Shown here: positions 56,255 to 64,000 of the stretch, in pieces | How positions within the stretch are numbered: position 1 is the first letter of the stretch | How the letters are laid out: every line of letters begins with the position of its first letter | Source: Fodinibius halophilus | GTDB taxonomy: Bacteria; Bacteroidota; Rhodothermia; Balneolales; Balneolaceae | DNA length: 64,000 nt | Direction: 5' to 3' | Assembly (NCBI RefSeq): GCF_011059105.1 | Contig: NZ_JAALLS010000001.1 | Coordinates: forward strand, 313,399 to 377,398 | Translations under genes and position numbers: made by a program | The notes under the pieces: model-generated | What the model was told of the DNA's origin: nothing | The model's input: the letters and a program-made list of their open reading frames with translations, nothing else | The model's database searches: none

Positions 56255-57985
56255 ATGTATAACAAAGCTACAATATTCGGAGTTATCATTTCATTACTAA
56301 TACTTATCGGTTGCTCAGGTAATAGTACCGGACCCGATAACAATGGTGGCAATAATAATGGAGGTGGTAATACATCTTCTGCTACAGCTGATGCGGGAAC
56401 TAATGCTGATGAAGTTGTGGGTTTTGAAATAACGGCAGATGGCTCCGGCTCATCAGGCAGTGGTACAATAAATTACGCTTGGAGTTTTGTCAGTCAGCCT
56501 GCTAACAGTAGTTCAATGCTATCAGATGCATCTGCAGAAAAACCAAGTTTTATGCCTGATTTGCCTGGAGAGTATAGTCTAGAACTGGAGGTAAGCTCCG
56601 ACGGAGAAACAGATACGGATACTGTTACGTACTCGGCTATAGCCAAACGAATTTTTGTTGATGCCAATAGTGGTAGTGATGGAGATACCGACGGCTATAT
56701 GGAGGCGACTCCATTGAAAACGGTATCGGCAGCGTTATCCCGCATTAGTAATAATGACAGCGACCCATTTTTGGCCATAGATACCATGCGTGTTGCAAAA
56801 GGGACCTATGATAAAGATAACGGAGAAAGTTATCCCCTTGTCTTTACTGGTGACTTAATTGTAAAGGGAGACCAAAATGCCGATCGAAATAATATTCATC
56901 TTCTCAGTCCCGATGTTGATAGAGATCCTGCCCTGAAAGTAGGAGAGGGGGTAACGCTGCGACATCTGCACATTGAGAATGGCTATACTGGGGGCACTTT
57001 TAATGGTGATCCTGATGCAGTATATGTTTATAGCGGTAGTGATATGGATACATCAACTGTTGTATTAGAAGATGTTAAGATATCAATGAACGCTCGAGAG
57101 GGGGTTGCTGTGTCGACGGGATCAAATATAACCGTTGCTATTCGGGGTTATGATGGCGCCCGCAGTTTAATTAATGGGAATAATATTGGCCGGGCTTACG
57201 TGAATCGATTTAATGTCTCGAATATAACGCTCAATATTGACGATACTGATATTTTAAATACCGGAGATGTCGGGGCAATTGAGGTGGATGATGCTCATAA
57301 TATTGCTATCAATGTCACTAATTCGAAATTTAAGCCCGGGGTTGGTCATGTAAATCCCTATGCCTTCGATTTGGAAGACGATGTGGATCTTACGCTCAAA
57401 AATTCAACTATTACCAGCAGCACAGGAACAGCATCTGGTGCTCGTTTTAAATATGGAATAGTAATGGATAATGATCAGCCTAATACTAATCTAGAGATTC
57501 TTAATTCGACTATTCAGTTTACGCAGTGGTCGGCGGTTTTAATGCGCGCTTCTGTTGTAAAAATCACTGATAGTATTATTGAAGGAGTGCTTACACACGA
57601 GTCTAGTGTAAATTTAGCATATGATGCTATCAGGCAGCTCGATGGTACGCTGATAGTGCGTGGAACTACATTCAAGGATATCAATACCAGTGCGATAGAC
57701 GTTGGCGGACCTAATGCACCCAATGACAACAACTTTTCTGTAGATTTGGGTACAGACGGGGATCCGGGCAACAATGTATTTCAGAATGTGCAGGGTTGGG
57801 ATGTACAAGTCTCGCGCAGTGATGAAGTACAGTCCGAAATACCAGCCATTGGAAATACATGGTCTAATGGTGCAGCGCCCAGATGTGATCAGGATCTTAA
57901 TGATTATGACGTTGCTGAGATATGGGTCAATGACCAAGGAGGAAGTCTGCGCTGGGGAGCCGGAAGTTCAGAAGTTTGTAATTAA
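56255..57985 (+). CDS. DUF1565/beta-helix lipoprotein (module C)
   Basis: 576 residues with a lipobox ending LIGC (Cys20) and a Gly/Asn-rich tether. A PKD/Ig-like domain (about 40-130, ending in PGEYSLELEV) precedes IFVDANSGSDGDTDGYMEATPLKTVSAAL, the characteristic entry of DUF1565. Right-handed beta-helix turns follow to about residue 520. It has the same architecture as the module A lipoprotein but little sequence identity in the helix. It diverges from sigma C. Confidence 0.85.
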   Translation: MYNKATIFGVIISLLILIGCSGNSTGPDNNGGNNNGGGNTSSATADAGTNADEVVGFEITADGSGSSGSGTINYAWSFVSQPANSSSMLSDASAEKPSFMPDLPGEYSLELEVSSDGETDTDTVTYSAIAKRIFVDANSGSDGDTDGYMEATPLKTVSAALSRISNNDSDPFLAIDTMRVAKGTYDKDNGESYPLVFTGDLIVKGDQNADRNNIHLLSPDVDRDPALKVGEGVTLRHLHIENGYTGGTFNGDPDAVYVYSGSDMDTSTVVLEDVKISMNAREGVAVSTGSNITVAIRGYDGARSLINGNNIGRAYVNRFNVSNITLNIDDTDILNTGDVGAIEVDDAHNIAINVTNSKFKPGVGHVNPYAFDLEDDVDLTLKNSTITSSTGTASGARFKYGIVMDNDQPNTNLEILNSTIQFTQWSAVLMRASVVKITDSIIEGVLTHESSVNLAYDAIRQLDGTLIVRGTTFKDINTSAIDVGGPNAPNDNNFSVDLGTDGDPGNNVFQNVQGWDVQVSRSDEVQSEIPAIGNTWSNGAAPRCDQDLNDYDVAEIWVNDQGGSLRWGAGSSEVCN

Positions 57986-58082
57986 AAAGAGAATTAAATA
58001 GCTGAACTGCCTTTGCATCTGCAGACTATTCTTTAAAAGAATGGAAGTTAGAAAATAGTTAGCATAGGTGACCAGATCCCAA

Positions 58083-58125
58083 TAAAAAGAGGGCGGCACC
58101 AATATTCCAGGTGGCCGCCCTTGGG
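58083..58125 (-). terminator. Intrinsic terminator of the ahpC-ahpD unit
   Basis: A strong GC-rich stem of the GGGCGGC.ACC/GGTGGCCGCCC type (about 58091-58121) followed on the minus strand by CTCTTTTTATT. The T run on that strand and the lack of one on the plus strand assign it to the ahpD end. Confidence 0.85.
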
Positions 58126-58145
58126 GATTGTAATAGGGATATTGG

Positions 58146-58739
58146 TTAGTACACAATCTTATCGAGACTGGTAATAACAGATGCTAGTCGAATAGCATCG
58201 AAGATACGTTCTTCGTTGCTGTCGAGCTTAAGGAGTGATTGTTCATGCGATTGGACGCACAATTCACATCCATTTGCAGCCGAAACAGCAAGGCTAATGA
58301 GCTCAAAAAACTCTTTTTCAAGCTTCGGTTTAGCCATGATATTCATTTTGATGCCGGCCGATTGATTATTGTACTCTTCTTTGTCAACGAAATGGCGGAA
58401 CCGGTAGAGTACGTTATTGGCTGCCAGTAATGATGCACAAGCTACGGCATCGCCAATTTCTTCTTCCGTGGCTTCAAGCTCTCCGGACAGTGATCGGAAG
58501 TACTTTTTTAACGGTTCATTCTTTTCGTTAACAGCAATAGCGAGTGCAATCAGTGCCGTTTCTTTCTCGCTTAAATGATCTGATTGTAACGTCTTTTTCA
58601 GGTTGACCCTGAGATCTTTGATGTAGCGAGAATCTCCATCAACAAGAGCATCCAGGGAGGATGAAGAATATTCTTCATCTAATCCCAGGTCTTCAACCAG
58701 GTCATCTTTAACATCTTTTGTATCTGCTATTCCAAACAT
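58146..58739 (-). CDS. ahpD: AhpD-like carboxymuconolactone-decarboxylase-family protein
   Basis: 197 residues. The active-site motif NGCELCVQSHEQ carries Cys158, Cys161 and His165, as in alkylhydroperoxidase AhpD, which in mycobacteria reduces AhpC. A helical N-terminal half (RVNLKKTLQ, ALIALAIAVNEKN, ACASLLAANN) matches the two-repeat CMD fold. It is 18 bp downstream of ahpC, so it probably recycles that peroxiredoxin. Confidence 0.88.
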   Translation of the reverse strand: MFGIADTKDVKDDLVEDLGLDEEYSSSSLDALVDGDSRYIKDLRVNLKKTLQSDHLSEKETALIALAIAVNEKNEPLKKYFRSLSGELEATEEEIGDAVACASLLAANNVLYRFRHFVDKEEYNNQSAGIKMNIMAKPKLEKEFFELISLAVSAANGCELCVQSHEQSLLKLDSNEERIFDAIRLASVITSLDKIVY

Positions 58740-58757
58740 AAGTCTCGATAGTTTTAT

Positions 58758-59303
58758 TTATGCAGTAAGAGTTTCTTCGCCCTTCTCCCAGTTGCAGGGG
58801 CAAAGTTCATCAGTTTGAAGAGCATCAAGAACTCGGATAACCTCATCAACATTACGGCCTACATTTAGATCATTTACGCTAACCCAACGGATAATTCCAT
58901 CCGGATCGATAATGAAGGTAGCACGGTAAGCTACTTTTTCGTTAGGTTCCAAAATGCCGAGTTCTTCAGCAAGAGATTTAGAGGTGTCGGCCAACATCGG
59001 GTACTTCAGGTCACGCAGGTCTTCATGGTCATTTCTCCAGGCAAGGTGTACAAATTCGGAGTCGGTAGAAGCACCAATAAGTGTACAGTCTCGGTCACGA
59101 AATTCATCAAAGCTGTCGTTGAATGCAGCAATTTCGGTAGGGCAGACGAACGTAAAGTCTTTCGGCCACCAGAACATGGTAGTCCATTGATCGACGTCGT
59201 TATCTAAGATATCATCGGCGATTTCAGTAAATTCTTCTCCTTCTTCTAAGGAGATACAGGCTGTTTTTTTGAATTCTGGAAATTTTTGACCTACTGTGAT
59301 CAT
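58758..59303 (-). CDS. ahpC: Peroxiredoxin AhpC (2-Cys)
   Basis: Reduces hydroperoxides. 181 residues. The peroxidatic cysteine is Cys54 in FTFVCPTEI. C-terminal Cys168 and Cys170 (DELCPCNW) are candidate resolving residues, a pattern known from AhpC proteins that use AhpD. It is the first gene of the pair. Confidence 0.92.
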   Translation of the reverse strand: MITVGQKFPEFKKTACISLEEGEEFTEIADDILDNDVDQWTTMFWWPKDFTFVCPTEIAAFNDSFDEFRDRDCTLIGASTDSEFVHLAWRNDHEDLRDLKYPMLADTSKSLAEELGILEPNEKVAYRATFIIDPDGIIRWVSVNDLNVGRNVDEVIRVLDALQTDELCPCNWEKGEETLTA

Positions 59304-59480
59304 TAGTTCTATAATCTTTTTTAGTTACAATTTGTTTGGAGGAGTTTTGAATCGAAAAGAAGGTAGGAGTGTTGTAAGGAAGTCTAAAATCGAGTTTATC
59401 TATTAGGGGTAATAGAGAAGGTTTATTAGGATCTGTTTTTAATTTTACAGAAGGGATATGTACTCCCAAATGTGTTTGTA

Positions 59481-59607
59481 AATTGATAATTTTGTGCAAC
59501 AAATGAGTAACAAGTCATTTCGAGCCGCTATAAGGCGGTGATAAATATCATCCGCCTAGCTGGCACTCGCTGAACCCTAATATCGAGTTAGGCTTCAAAG
59601 AATCAAT
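59481..59607. repeat. 127-bp dispersed repeat, copy 1
   Basis: It differs from the copy at 60290 at only 9 of 127 positions. It contains a near-perfect palindrome, AGGCGGTGAT (59533-59542) with ATCA-T-CCGCCT (59547-59557), and the start TCATTTCGAGCCGC that recurs at 59853. Confidence 0.85.
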
Positions 59608-60289
59608 AGAAGAAATATTATCCTGAACCACGTACTGAGCTCGGCGAAGTATCTCTTTCAGGATCTCAATGAGTAGGGATCGTAGGATCTACTCGTAGGA
59701 TCTAAAAGACAAGCTCCTGCTTACAGTAGAGTACCTACGGAAACTGAAGGAGGCGCAACAGGATGATCACTTTGTCTATTTCACTTATAGCGGGAGCATC
59801 CCGCTCGTGCTATGCTGAAGTTAATAATTACAAGCAGAATATAGCCCACAGGTCATTTCGAGCCGCCGCAAGGTGGCGAGAAATCTCATCCGTTTTATGG
59901 GAACAGGTGCATCATCGAGAGGCTTGGTTTCTTTTGTTCCGTTGTTTTGTTCAACGACGTTATCAACGTAGTAGAGCTAACGCAGTTATGTATGTTCATT
60001 TTTTCAGTCAAGAAAAAACGAACCAAAAAATTGATCGGCTTAGAATTCTGAAATCGGCTTCAAACATTCGGCGGGAGTATTTCAATGGTCCTTTTGGGCA
60101 GGGAGTTCGCTTCTGTGATGTCACCGGTACTACTATGCCAAGGTGAAACCTGCCGAAGCCCATTGGCGTAGGTATGGCTTTGTAGCACAGGTATGAAATA
60201 CTCCTGATCGCCTGCTGTTCTCCGCACAGAATTCGTTATGCCGGAATTTTTGCATCCTGTTTACCCGAAGCCCATTCGTTTATCCGGGG

Positions 60290-60416
60290 AACTGATAATT
60301 TCGAGCAGCAAATGAGTCACAAGTCATTTCGAACCGCCGTAAGGCGGTGATAAATATCATCCGCCTAGCTGGCACTCGCTGAACCCCAATATCGAGTTAG
60401 GCTTCAAAGAATCAAT
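60290..60416. repeat. 127-bp dispersed repeat, copy 2
   Basis: Same orientation as copy 1, 809 bp downstream, with the palindrome arms at 60342-60351 and 60356-60366. Homologous recombination between the copies could remove the segment between them. Confidence 0.85.
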
Positions 60417-60534
60417 GTCATTTTTCAGTGCCTTGTTTTCGGTTCAGTAGGGCATAGCGGGGTCATGTTACAGATAATGTCTAGGTTAATGTAGGCTATC
60501 AAATAGGTATCTCTTGATTTAACTGCGAAACGAT

Positions 60535-61083
60535 TTACAGATTAAAATAGGTCGCTTGTTCGCGAGGTATTTGTACCTCTGGATTCTCCTTTTTAACAAA
60601 CCGCATAATATCTGCAATATCATCAACTTTAAGGGCAATAGAATCTGAATCAACCTCAATTAATTTCCGATAGTCAGGGGAATCGGCAGTTCGGTATAAC
60701 AAGTGATAAGAAGTTGAAAAGTCGAAAAGGGCTTCCGATGGTTTGCGTGGATTGCCAGGCGTAAACTTCAATGATGTTATGTCATCAACAGGTATTTTTA
60801 ATGTATCTATATAGTGTTGGCCCTTTTTGATTTCTATTTGCAGGATGCGATCCTCGAAATAGAGTACAAACTTGTATAGTGGTTCAGAAAGTACAAAGAT
60901 ACCTCTGAAGCTGATCAAAAAAAGAACAAGAGCAGTCAGTTGTTCGGGATTAAACATATTCCACTCGATAAAGATGAAAGACCCTGCCAGCAGGTAGGTA
61001 CCGGCGGAGGTACACACGAAGATTACCAATCCCCAAAAAAGATGGCGACTTTCTTCAAGTATGTGTAATTCTTTGTACATCAC
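60535..61083 (-). CDS. Membrane protein with PH-like soluble part, unknown
   Basis: 182 residues. Two hydrophobic segments (about 14-38 and 48-68) are followed by a beta-rich region (LYKFVLYFEDRILQIEIKKG, LKIPVDDITSLKFTPG, YHLLYRTA) reminiscent of bacterial PH domains. No signal peptide cleavage site is evident. It is alone on the minus strand between the repeat island and gatB. Function unknown; conservation cannot be judged here. Confidence 0.7.
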   Translation of the reverse strand: MMYKELHILEESRHLFWGLVIFVCTSAGTYLLAGSFIFIEWNMFNPEQLTALVLFLISFRGIFVLSEPLYKFVLYFEDRILQIEIKKGQHYIDTLKIPVDDITSLKFTPGNPRKPSEALFDFSTSYHLLYRTADSPDYRKLIEVDSDSIALKVDDIADIMRFVKKENPEVQIPREQATYFNL

Positions 61084-61223
61084 TTATCGTAGTTTGTAAC
61101 AATGATACCGCAGATATATGATACTCAAAAGTATTTCTTTAAATTTTAGGATAATCATTAATAAAAGTCCCAGACGTTTAATATCTTTCGCCATCAAAAT
61201 TAACTGATAACAAATAGTTGAAC

Positions 61224-62672
61224 ATGAGCAGCTCGGTTCACGATAAATATGAAGCAGTCATTGGGCTTGAAGTTCACGCCCAGCTCCTAACAGAAAGTAA
61301 AGCTTTTGCACCGGTATCCACAGAGTTCGGAGGATCACCCAACACCCAGGTAACCCCATTATGCTTGGGACATCCGGGAACACTTCCTGTGCTAAACGAA
61401 AATCTGGTGCGCTATATTATTAAAATGGGCTTGGCAACCAACTGTGATATTGCTCGCAAATCTATTTTTGCCCGTAAAAACTATTTTTACCCGGACCTGC
61501 CCAAGGGCTATCAGATCTCGCAATATGAGACTCCGATCTGCCATGACGGGCATATCGGTATTACTACAAATGGGGAAGATAAAGAGATCGGCATTACTCG
61601 TATCCATATGGAGGAAGATGCCGGTAAGTCTATTCATGATCAAGATCCGTATCATACGCTCATTGACTTGAATCGTGCAGGGGTGCCACTTATTGAGATT
61701 GTATCTGAGCCGGATATCCGAACTCCTGCCGAAGCGTATGAATATTTAAAGCGAATTAAGCAGATTGTGCAATACTTAGAGATCTGCGACGGAAATATGG
61801 AAGAGGGTAGTTTGCGCTGCGATGCCAACGTTTCGGTTCGTCCGGTAGGACGAGAAAAATTTGGTACTCGTACTGAGCTCAAAAACATGAACTCTTTCCG
61901 GAATGTGGAGCGTGCCATTCAGTACGAAATTGATCGCCAGATAGCTCTCATCGAAGAGGGCGGAAAGGTTGTGCAGCAGACATTGCTTTGGGATGCCAAT
62001 AAGATGGAAACCCGAACCATGCGTAGCAAAGAAGAAGCGCATGACTATCGTTATTTCCCTGAACCTGATATTCCTCCTGTTGTTGTTACCGACGAAATGC
62101 TCGGTGAGATCAAAGAAGAGCTTCCGGAAATGCCTGATGTGCGAAAGCAGCGGTTTCAGGATGAGTTTGATATGAGCATTGATGATGCTCAAACGCTTAC
62201 CGAAGATCGGTATCTCGCAGATTTTTATGAGACGGTACTCTCTTATGCTGAATATCCTAAAGCCGTAGCTAACCTGATTCTCTCGGAGGTACTGCGAGTA
62301 CTCAACGAGCGTAGTATTGGAATTAATGATTTTCCTATTTCCGCAGAACGCCTGGCAGGACTTATTGAACTTCGGGAAGGCGACAAGATAAATTCTTCGG
62401 CTATGACCGAGATTTTTGATGCTATGCTCGAGGAAGAAAAAGAGGCCGAAGCACTTGCAAAAGAGATGAACTTAGTACAAGTTTCTGATAGCAGTTTTAT
62501 AGAACCGATTATTGATGATGTTCTTGAGAAACACCCAGACGAGGTAGCACGATATAAGGATGGTAAGAAAGGACTTATCGGTTTTTTCATCGGTCAGGTG
62601 ATGCAACGATCACAGGGAAAAGCGAACCCCAATATGGTTCGTGAAATAATTAGTGATCGATTGAGTGATTAA
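61224..62672 (+). CDS. gatB: Aspartyl/glutamyl-tRNA amidotransferase subunit B
   Basis: Kinase/transamidase subunit of GatCAB, which converts Glu-tRNA-Gln (and Asp-tRNA-Asn) to the amide. About 483 residues from ATG 61224; TTG 61218 would add two residues. IGLEVHAQL, the KNYFYPDLPKGYQISQYE loop, DLNRAGVPLIEIVSEPD and the helical tail (YqeY-like) ending GQVMQRSQGKANPNMVREII are all present. The cysteines that bind zinc in many GatB proteins are replaced near residue 30 (FAPVSTEFGG). gatA and gatC are not in the window. Confidence 0.95.
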   Translation: MSSSVHDKYEAVIGLEVHAQLLTESKAFAPVSTEFGGSPNTQVTPLCLGHPGTLPVLNENLVRYIIKMGLATNCDIARKSIFARKNYFYPDLPKGYQISQYETPICHDGHIGITTNGEDKEIGITRIHMEEDAGKSIHDQDPYHTLIDLNRAGVPLIEIVSEPDIRTPAEAYEYLKRIKQIVQYLEICDGNMEEGSLRCDANVSVRPVGREKFGTRTELKNMNSFRNVERAIQYEIDRQIALIEEGGKVVQQTLLWDANKMETRTMRSKEEAHDYRYFPEPDIPPVVVTDEMLGEIKEELPEMPDVRKQRFQDEFDMSIDDAQTLTEDRYLADFYETVLSYAEYPKAVANLILSEVLRVLNERSIGINDFPISAERLAGLIELREGDKINSSAMTEIFDAMLEEEKEAEALAKEMNLVQVSDSSFIEPIIDDVLEKHPDEVARYKDGKKGLIGFFIGQVMQRSQGKANPNMVREIISDRLSD

Positions 62673-62720
62673 AATGCGGGATACAGGTTAAATTCTATTC
62701 TACTTTACTTTTATAATAAT

Positions 62721-64000
62721 ATGATAGCATATACAAAACGGCTTTTGGGACTAGCCTTTTTAGGGCTAATGGCTTTGGCATGTTCAAGTGAATCTGGGAT
62801 AAAAAAAGCTCACATTTCAGCAAACTTTTCTGTTGCTGATTCGATACAGGAGTCGGATGATTACTCAGGGATTGGCGTAGCTGTCGTAAAAAAGGATTCG
62901 GTGAATGCTAATGCTGATACCCTATTTTATGCCACTACTGATTCTAGCGGTAAATTTTCAGGTGATGTTACCTTTGAAAAGAAACGAAGATATCCTACCA
63001 TAATTAGTCGCCATGATACCAATTTAGGTAGGGTAGGTATCATACTTGCTGATGGAGACTCAATACGTATTAGTGGGACCCTTCCCACCTTGGAAGAATC
63101 ATTCTCTATTTCTTCTCCTGAACATGATGCCATGAAATCGTATGAGCGGTTAAATAAAAACTTCAGCAGAATCCAAAAATATGCACAAGCCGGGCTGTTA
63201 AAAGGGGATAGTCTCAGGCAGGAATATTTGAAATTTAGTGATATATACTGGGATCTTTATGCCGATAAAAAAGGCACTTTTGCATCAGAGTTAGCAGGTC
63301 GCAGAGCTATACAGTTATTACAGGGTATAGATAACCAAAAAATGATGGCACGCCTGCGGGCCGTGCAAAGCCAGGATAGGTTTAGCGATGTAGGGGCAAC
63401 AATTGGTAAAAACTATATTGCAAAGACAAGAGGGCTGGACCCGGCACTTAGTTACCTGGATACCTTGAATGACATTACAGAAAATAAAAACAAATTGATG
63501 CATATTAATATGGAACGCATCAAACTCCTTTATGACAGTGCCCGCGTTGATGTCGCTAAAAAAGAATTAGAGGCATTTAAAGAGCAGTTTTCTAAAGATT
63601 TACGCCCTCAGGACTGGATTGAATCTATGAATTACGATTTGAACTACTTATCCCCAGGAGATACCATACCCCAATTTACATTTATGGATAATGGGCAGAA
63701 AATAAGTAGAAAATCATTAGTGGGGACTCCATATATTCTGGAGATTACCGATTTGTCTAATAAACTGTATCAAAGCCAATTCGATCGAACGGTAGCCATC
63801 CACAGTATTTACAAGAATTTTGGTCTGCAGGTGGTAACATTGCCACTCAACCAAAGTCAGGTTACAGTAAATGCATTTTTTGAAGAACGAGTTAAACCAT
63901 GGCCGGTGGCTGATGCACAGTCTTTTGACCGTCAAAAATTATTAGAAAAATTCAATATTCGGTTAGTTCCTACTCGCTTTTTGATTGATCGTAAAGGGAA
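62721..64000 (+). CDS. Thioredoxin-fold lipoprotein, runs off the window edge
   Basis: Partial: 426 codons are open from ATG 62721 to the end with no stop. A lipobox ends LALAC (Cys21). After a Ser-rich region and a helical middle part, about residue 315 onward resembles a TlpA/AhpC-like thioredoxin domain (GDTIPQFTF, SLVGTPYILEITDLSNKLYQ, NIRLVPTRFLIDRKG). At the position of the usual WCxxC the sequence is TDLSNKLYQ, with no cysteines, so it is probably not a thiol oxidoreductase. It resembles lipoproteins of Bacteroidota with degenerate thioredoxin folds. Confidence 0.75.
   Translation, partial: MIAYTKRLLGLAFLGLMALACSSESGIKKAHISANFSVADSIQESDDYSGIGVAVVKKDSVNANADTLFYATTDSSGKFSGDVTFEKKRRYPTIISRHDTNLGRVGIILADGDSIRISGTLPTLEESFSISSPEHDAMKSYERLNKNFSRIQKYAQAGLLKGDSLRQEYLKFSDIYWDLYADKKGTFASELAGRRAIQLLQGIDNQKMMARLRAVQSQDRFSDVGATIGKNYIAKTRGLDPALSYLDTLNDITENKNKLMHINMERIKLLYDSARVDVAKKELEAFKEQFSKDLRPQDWIESMNYDLNYLSPGDTIPQFTFMDNGQKISRKSLVGTPYILEITDLSNKLYQSQFDRTVAIHSIYKNFGLQVVTLPLNQSQVTVNAFFEERVKPWPVADAQSFDRQKLLEKFNIRLVPTRFLIDRKG

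Larger units (their letters stand above)
59304..60534. other. 1.23-kb repeat island without a supported gene
   Basis: It holds two 127-bp direct repeats (59481-59607 and 60290-60416), a third partial copy near 59852-59892, direct copies of CGTAGGATCT near 59670-59702 and a longer-looped TCCTGAA/TTCAGGA palindrome around 59620-59665. A 127-codon plus-strand ORF (59763-60146) crosses these repeats, has no family resemblance and is not supported. Confidence 0.75.

Noticed and set aside
59763-60146. A 127-codon plus-strand ORF in the repeat island
   Set aside because: It overlaps a partial copy of the 127-bp repeat family and other direct repeats, has no family resemblance and an unusual arginine/serine-rich composition.

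Overview
The window is chromosomal DNA of a Gram-negative, moderately AT-rich bacterium that I place near Balneolota/Bacteroidota (Fodinibius/Balneola-like). This is an inference from content: PorV/PorQ-family outer-membrane proteins, a cargo protein with a FlgD-like C-terminal sorting domain, DUF4837, LytTR regulators, a LolA-like/ABC/outer-membrane export cluster, TIGR02999-type ECF sigma factors beside TPR-bearing Ser/Thr kinases, weak Shine-Dalgarno signals and many TTG/GTG starts. No rRNA, tRNA or CRISPR array was seen.

Layout. 0.1-9.1 kb is a plus-strand housekeeping block: PspC protein, tmk, an SRPBCC protein, aroE-pgeF, an HDAC-family deacetylase, then dxr-rseP-psd-pssA. 9.1-12.06 kb is an accessory patch: the remnant of an Ig-domain secreted protein, a minus-strand lipoprotein, and a RAYT transposase flanked by two of three copies of a double-hairpin REP/BIME repeat. 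12.06-15.6 kb (minus) encodes two PorV/PorQ-like proteins and a BNR-type secreted protein. 15.7-29.8 kb is a long plus-strand biosynthetic run. A tryptophan leader peptide with three consecutive Trp codons and an attenuator precedes trpE-trpS-trpG-trpD-trpC-trpF-trpB-trpA, and the run continues through a DUF4837 lipoprotein into bioF-bioH-like-bioC-bioD-bioA (bioB is absent).

29.8-36.7 kb holds TfoX-like and DUF6483-like genes, a membrane LytTR regulator and an ABC/LolA-like/beta-barrel export cluster. 36.7-37.4 kb is a repeat-rich gap. purK-purE, prfA, pckA and a single-haem lipoprotein follow. 44.3-58.0 kb is the most unusual part. Two ECF sigma/Ser-Thr kinase-TPR pairs are each divergent from a large beta-helix lipoprotein, and a third, orphan ECF sigma gene lies between aguB and aguA (putrescine synthesis). 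A strongly folded RNA with an intrinsic terminator precedes aguA. The end of the window carries ahpC-ahpD, a repeat island with two 127-bp direct repeats, a PH-like membrane protein, gatB and a truncated thioredoxin-fold lipoprotein running off the edge.

How it works together. The trp genes and tryptophanyl-tRNA synthetase share one attenuated leader, so charging of tRNA-Trp probably controls both synthesis and use of tryptophan. The sigma/kinase/lipoprotein modules look like a duplicated envelope-signalling cassette. The RAYT and its repeats look like an active or recently active REP system.
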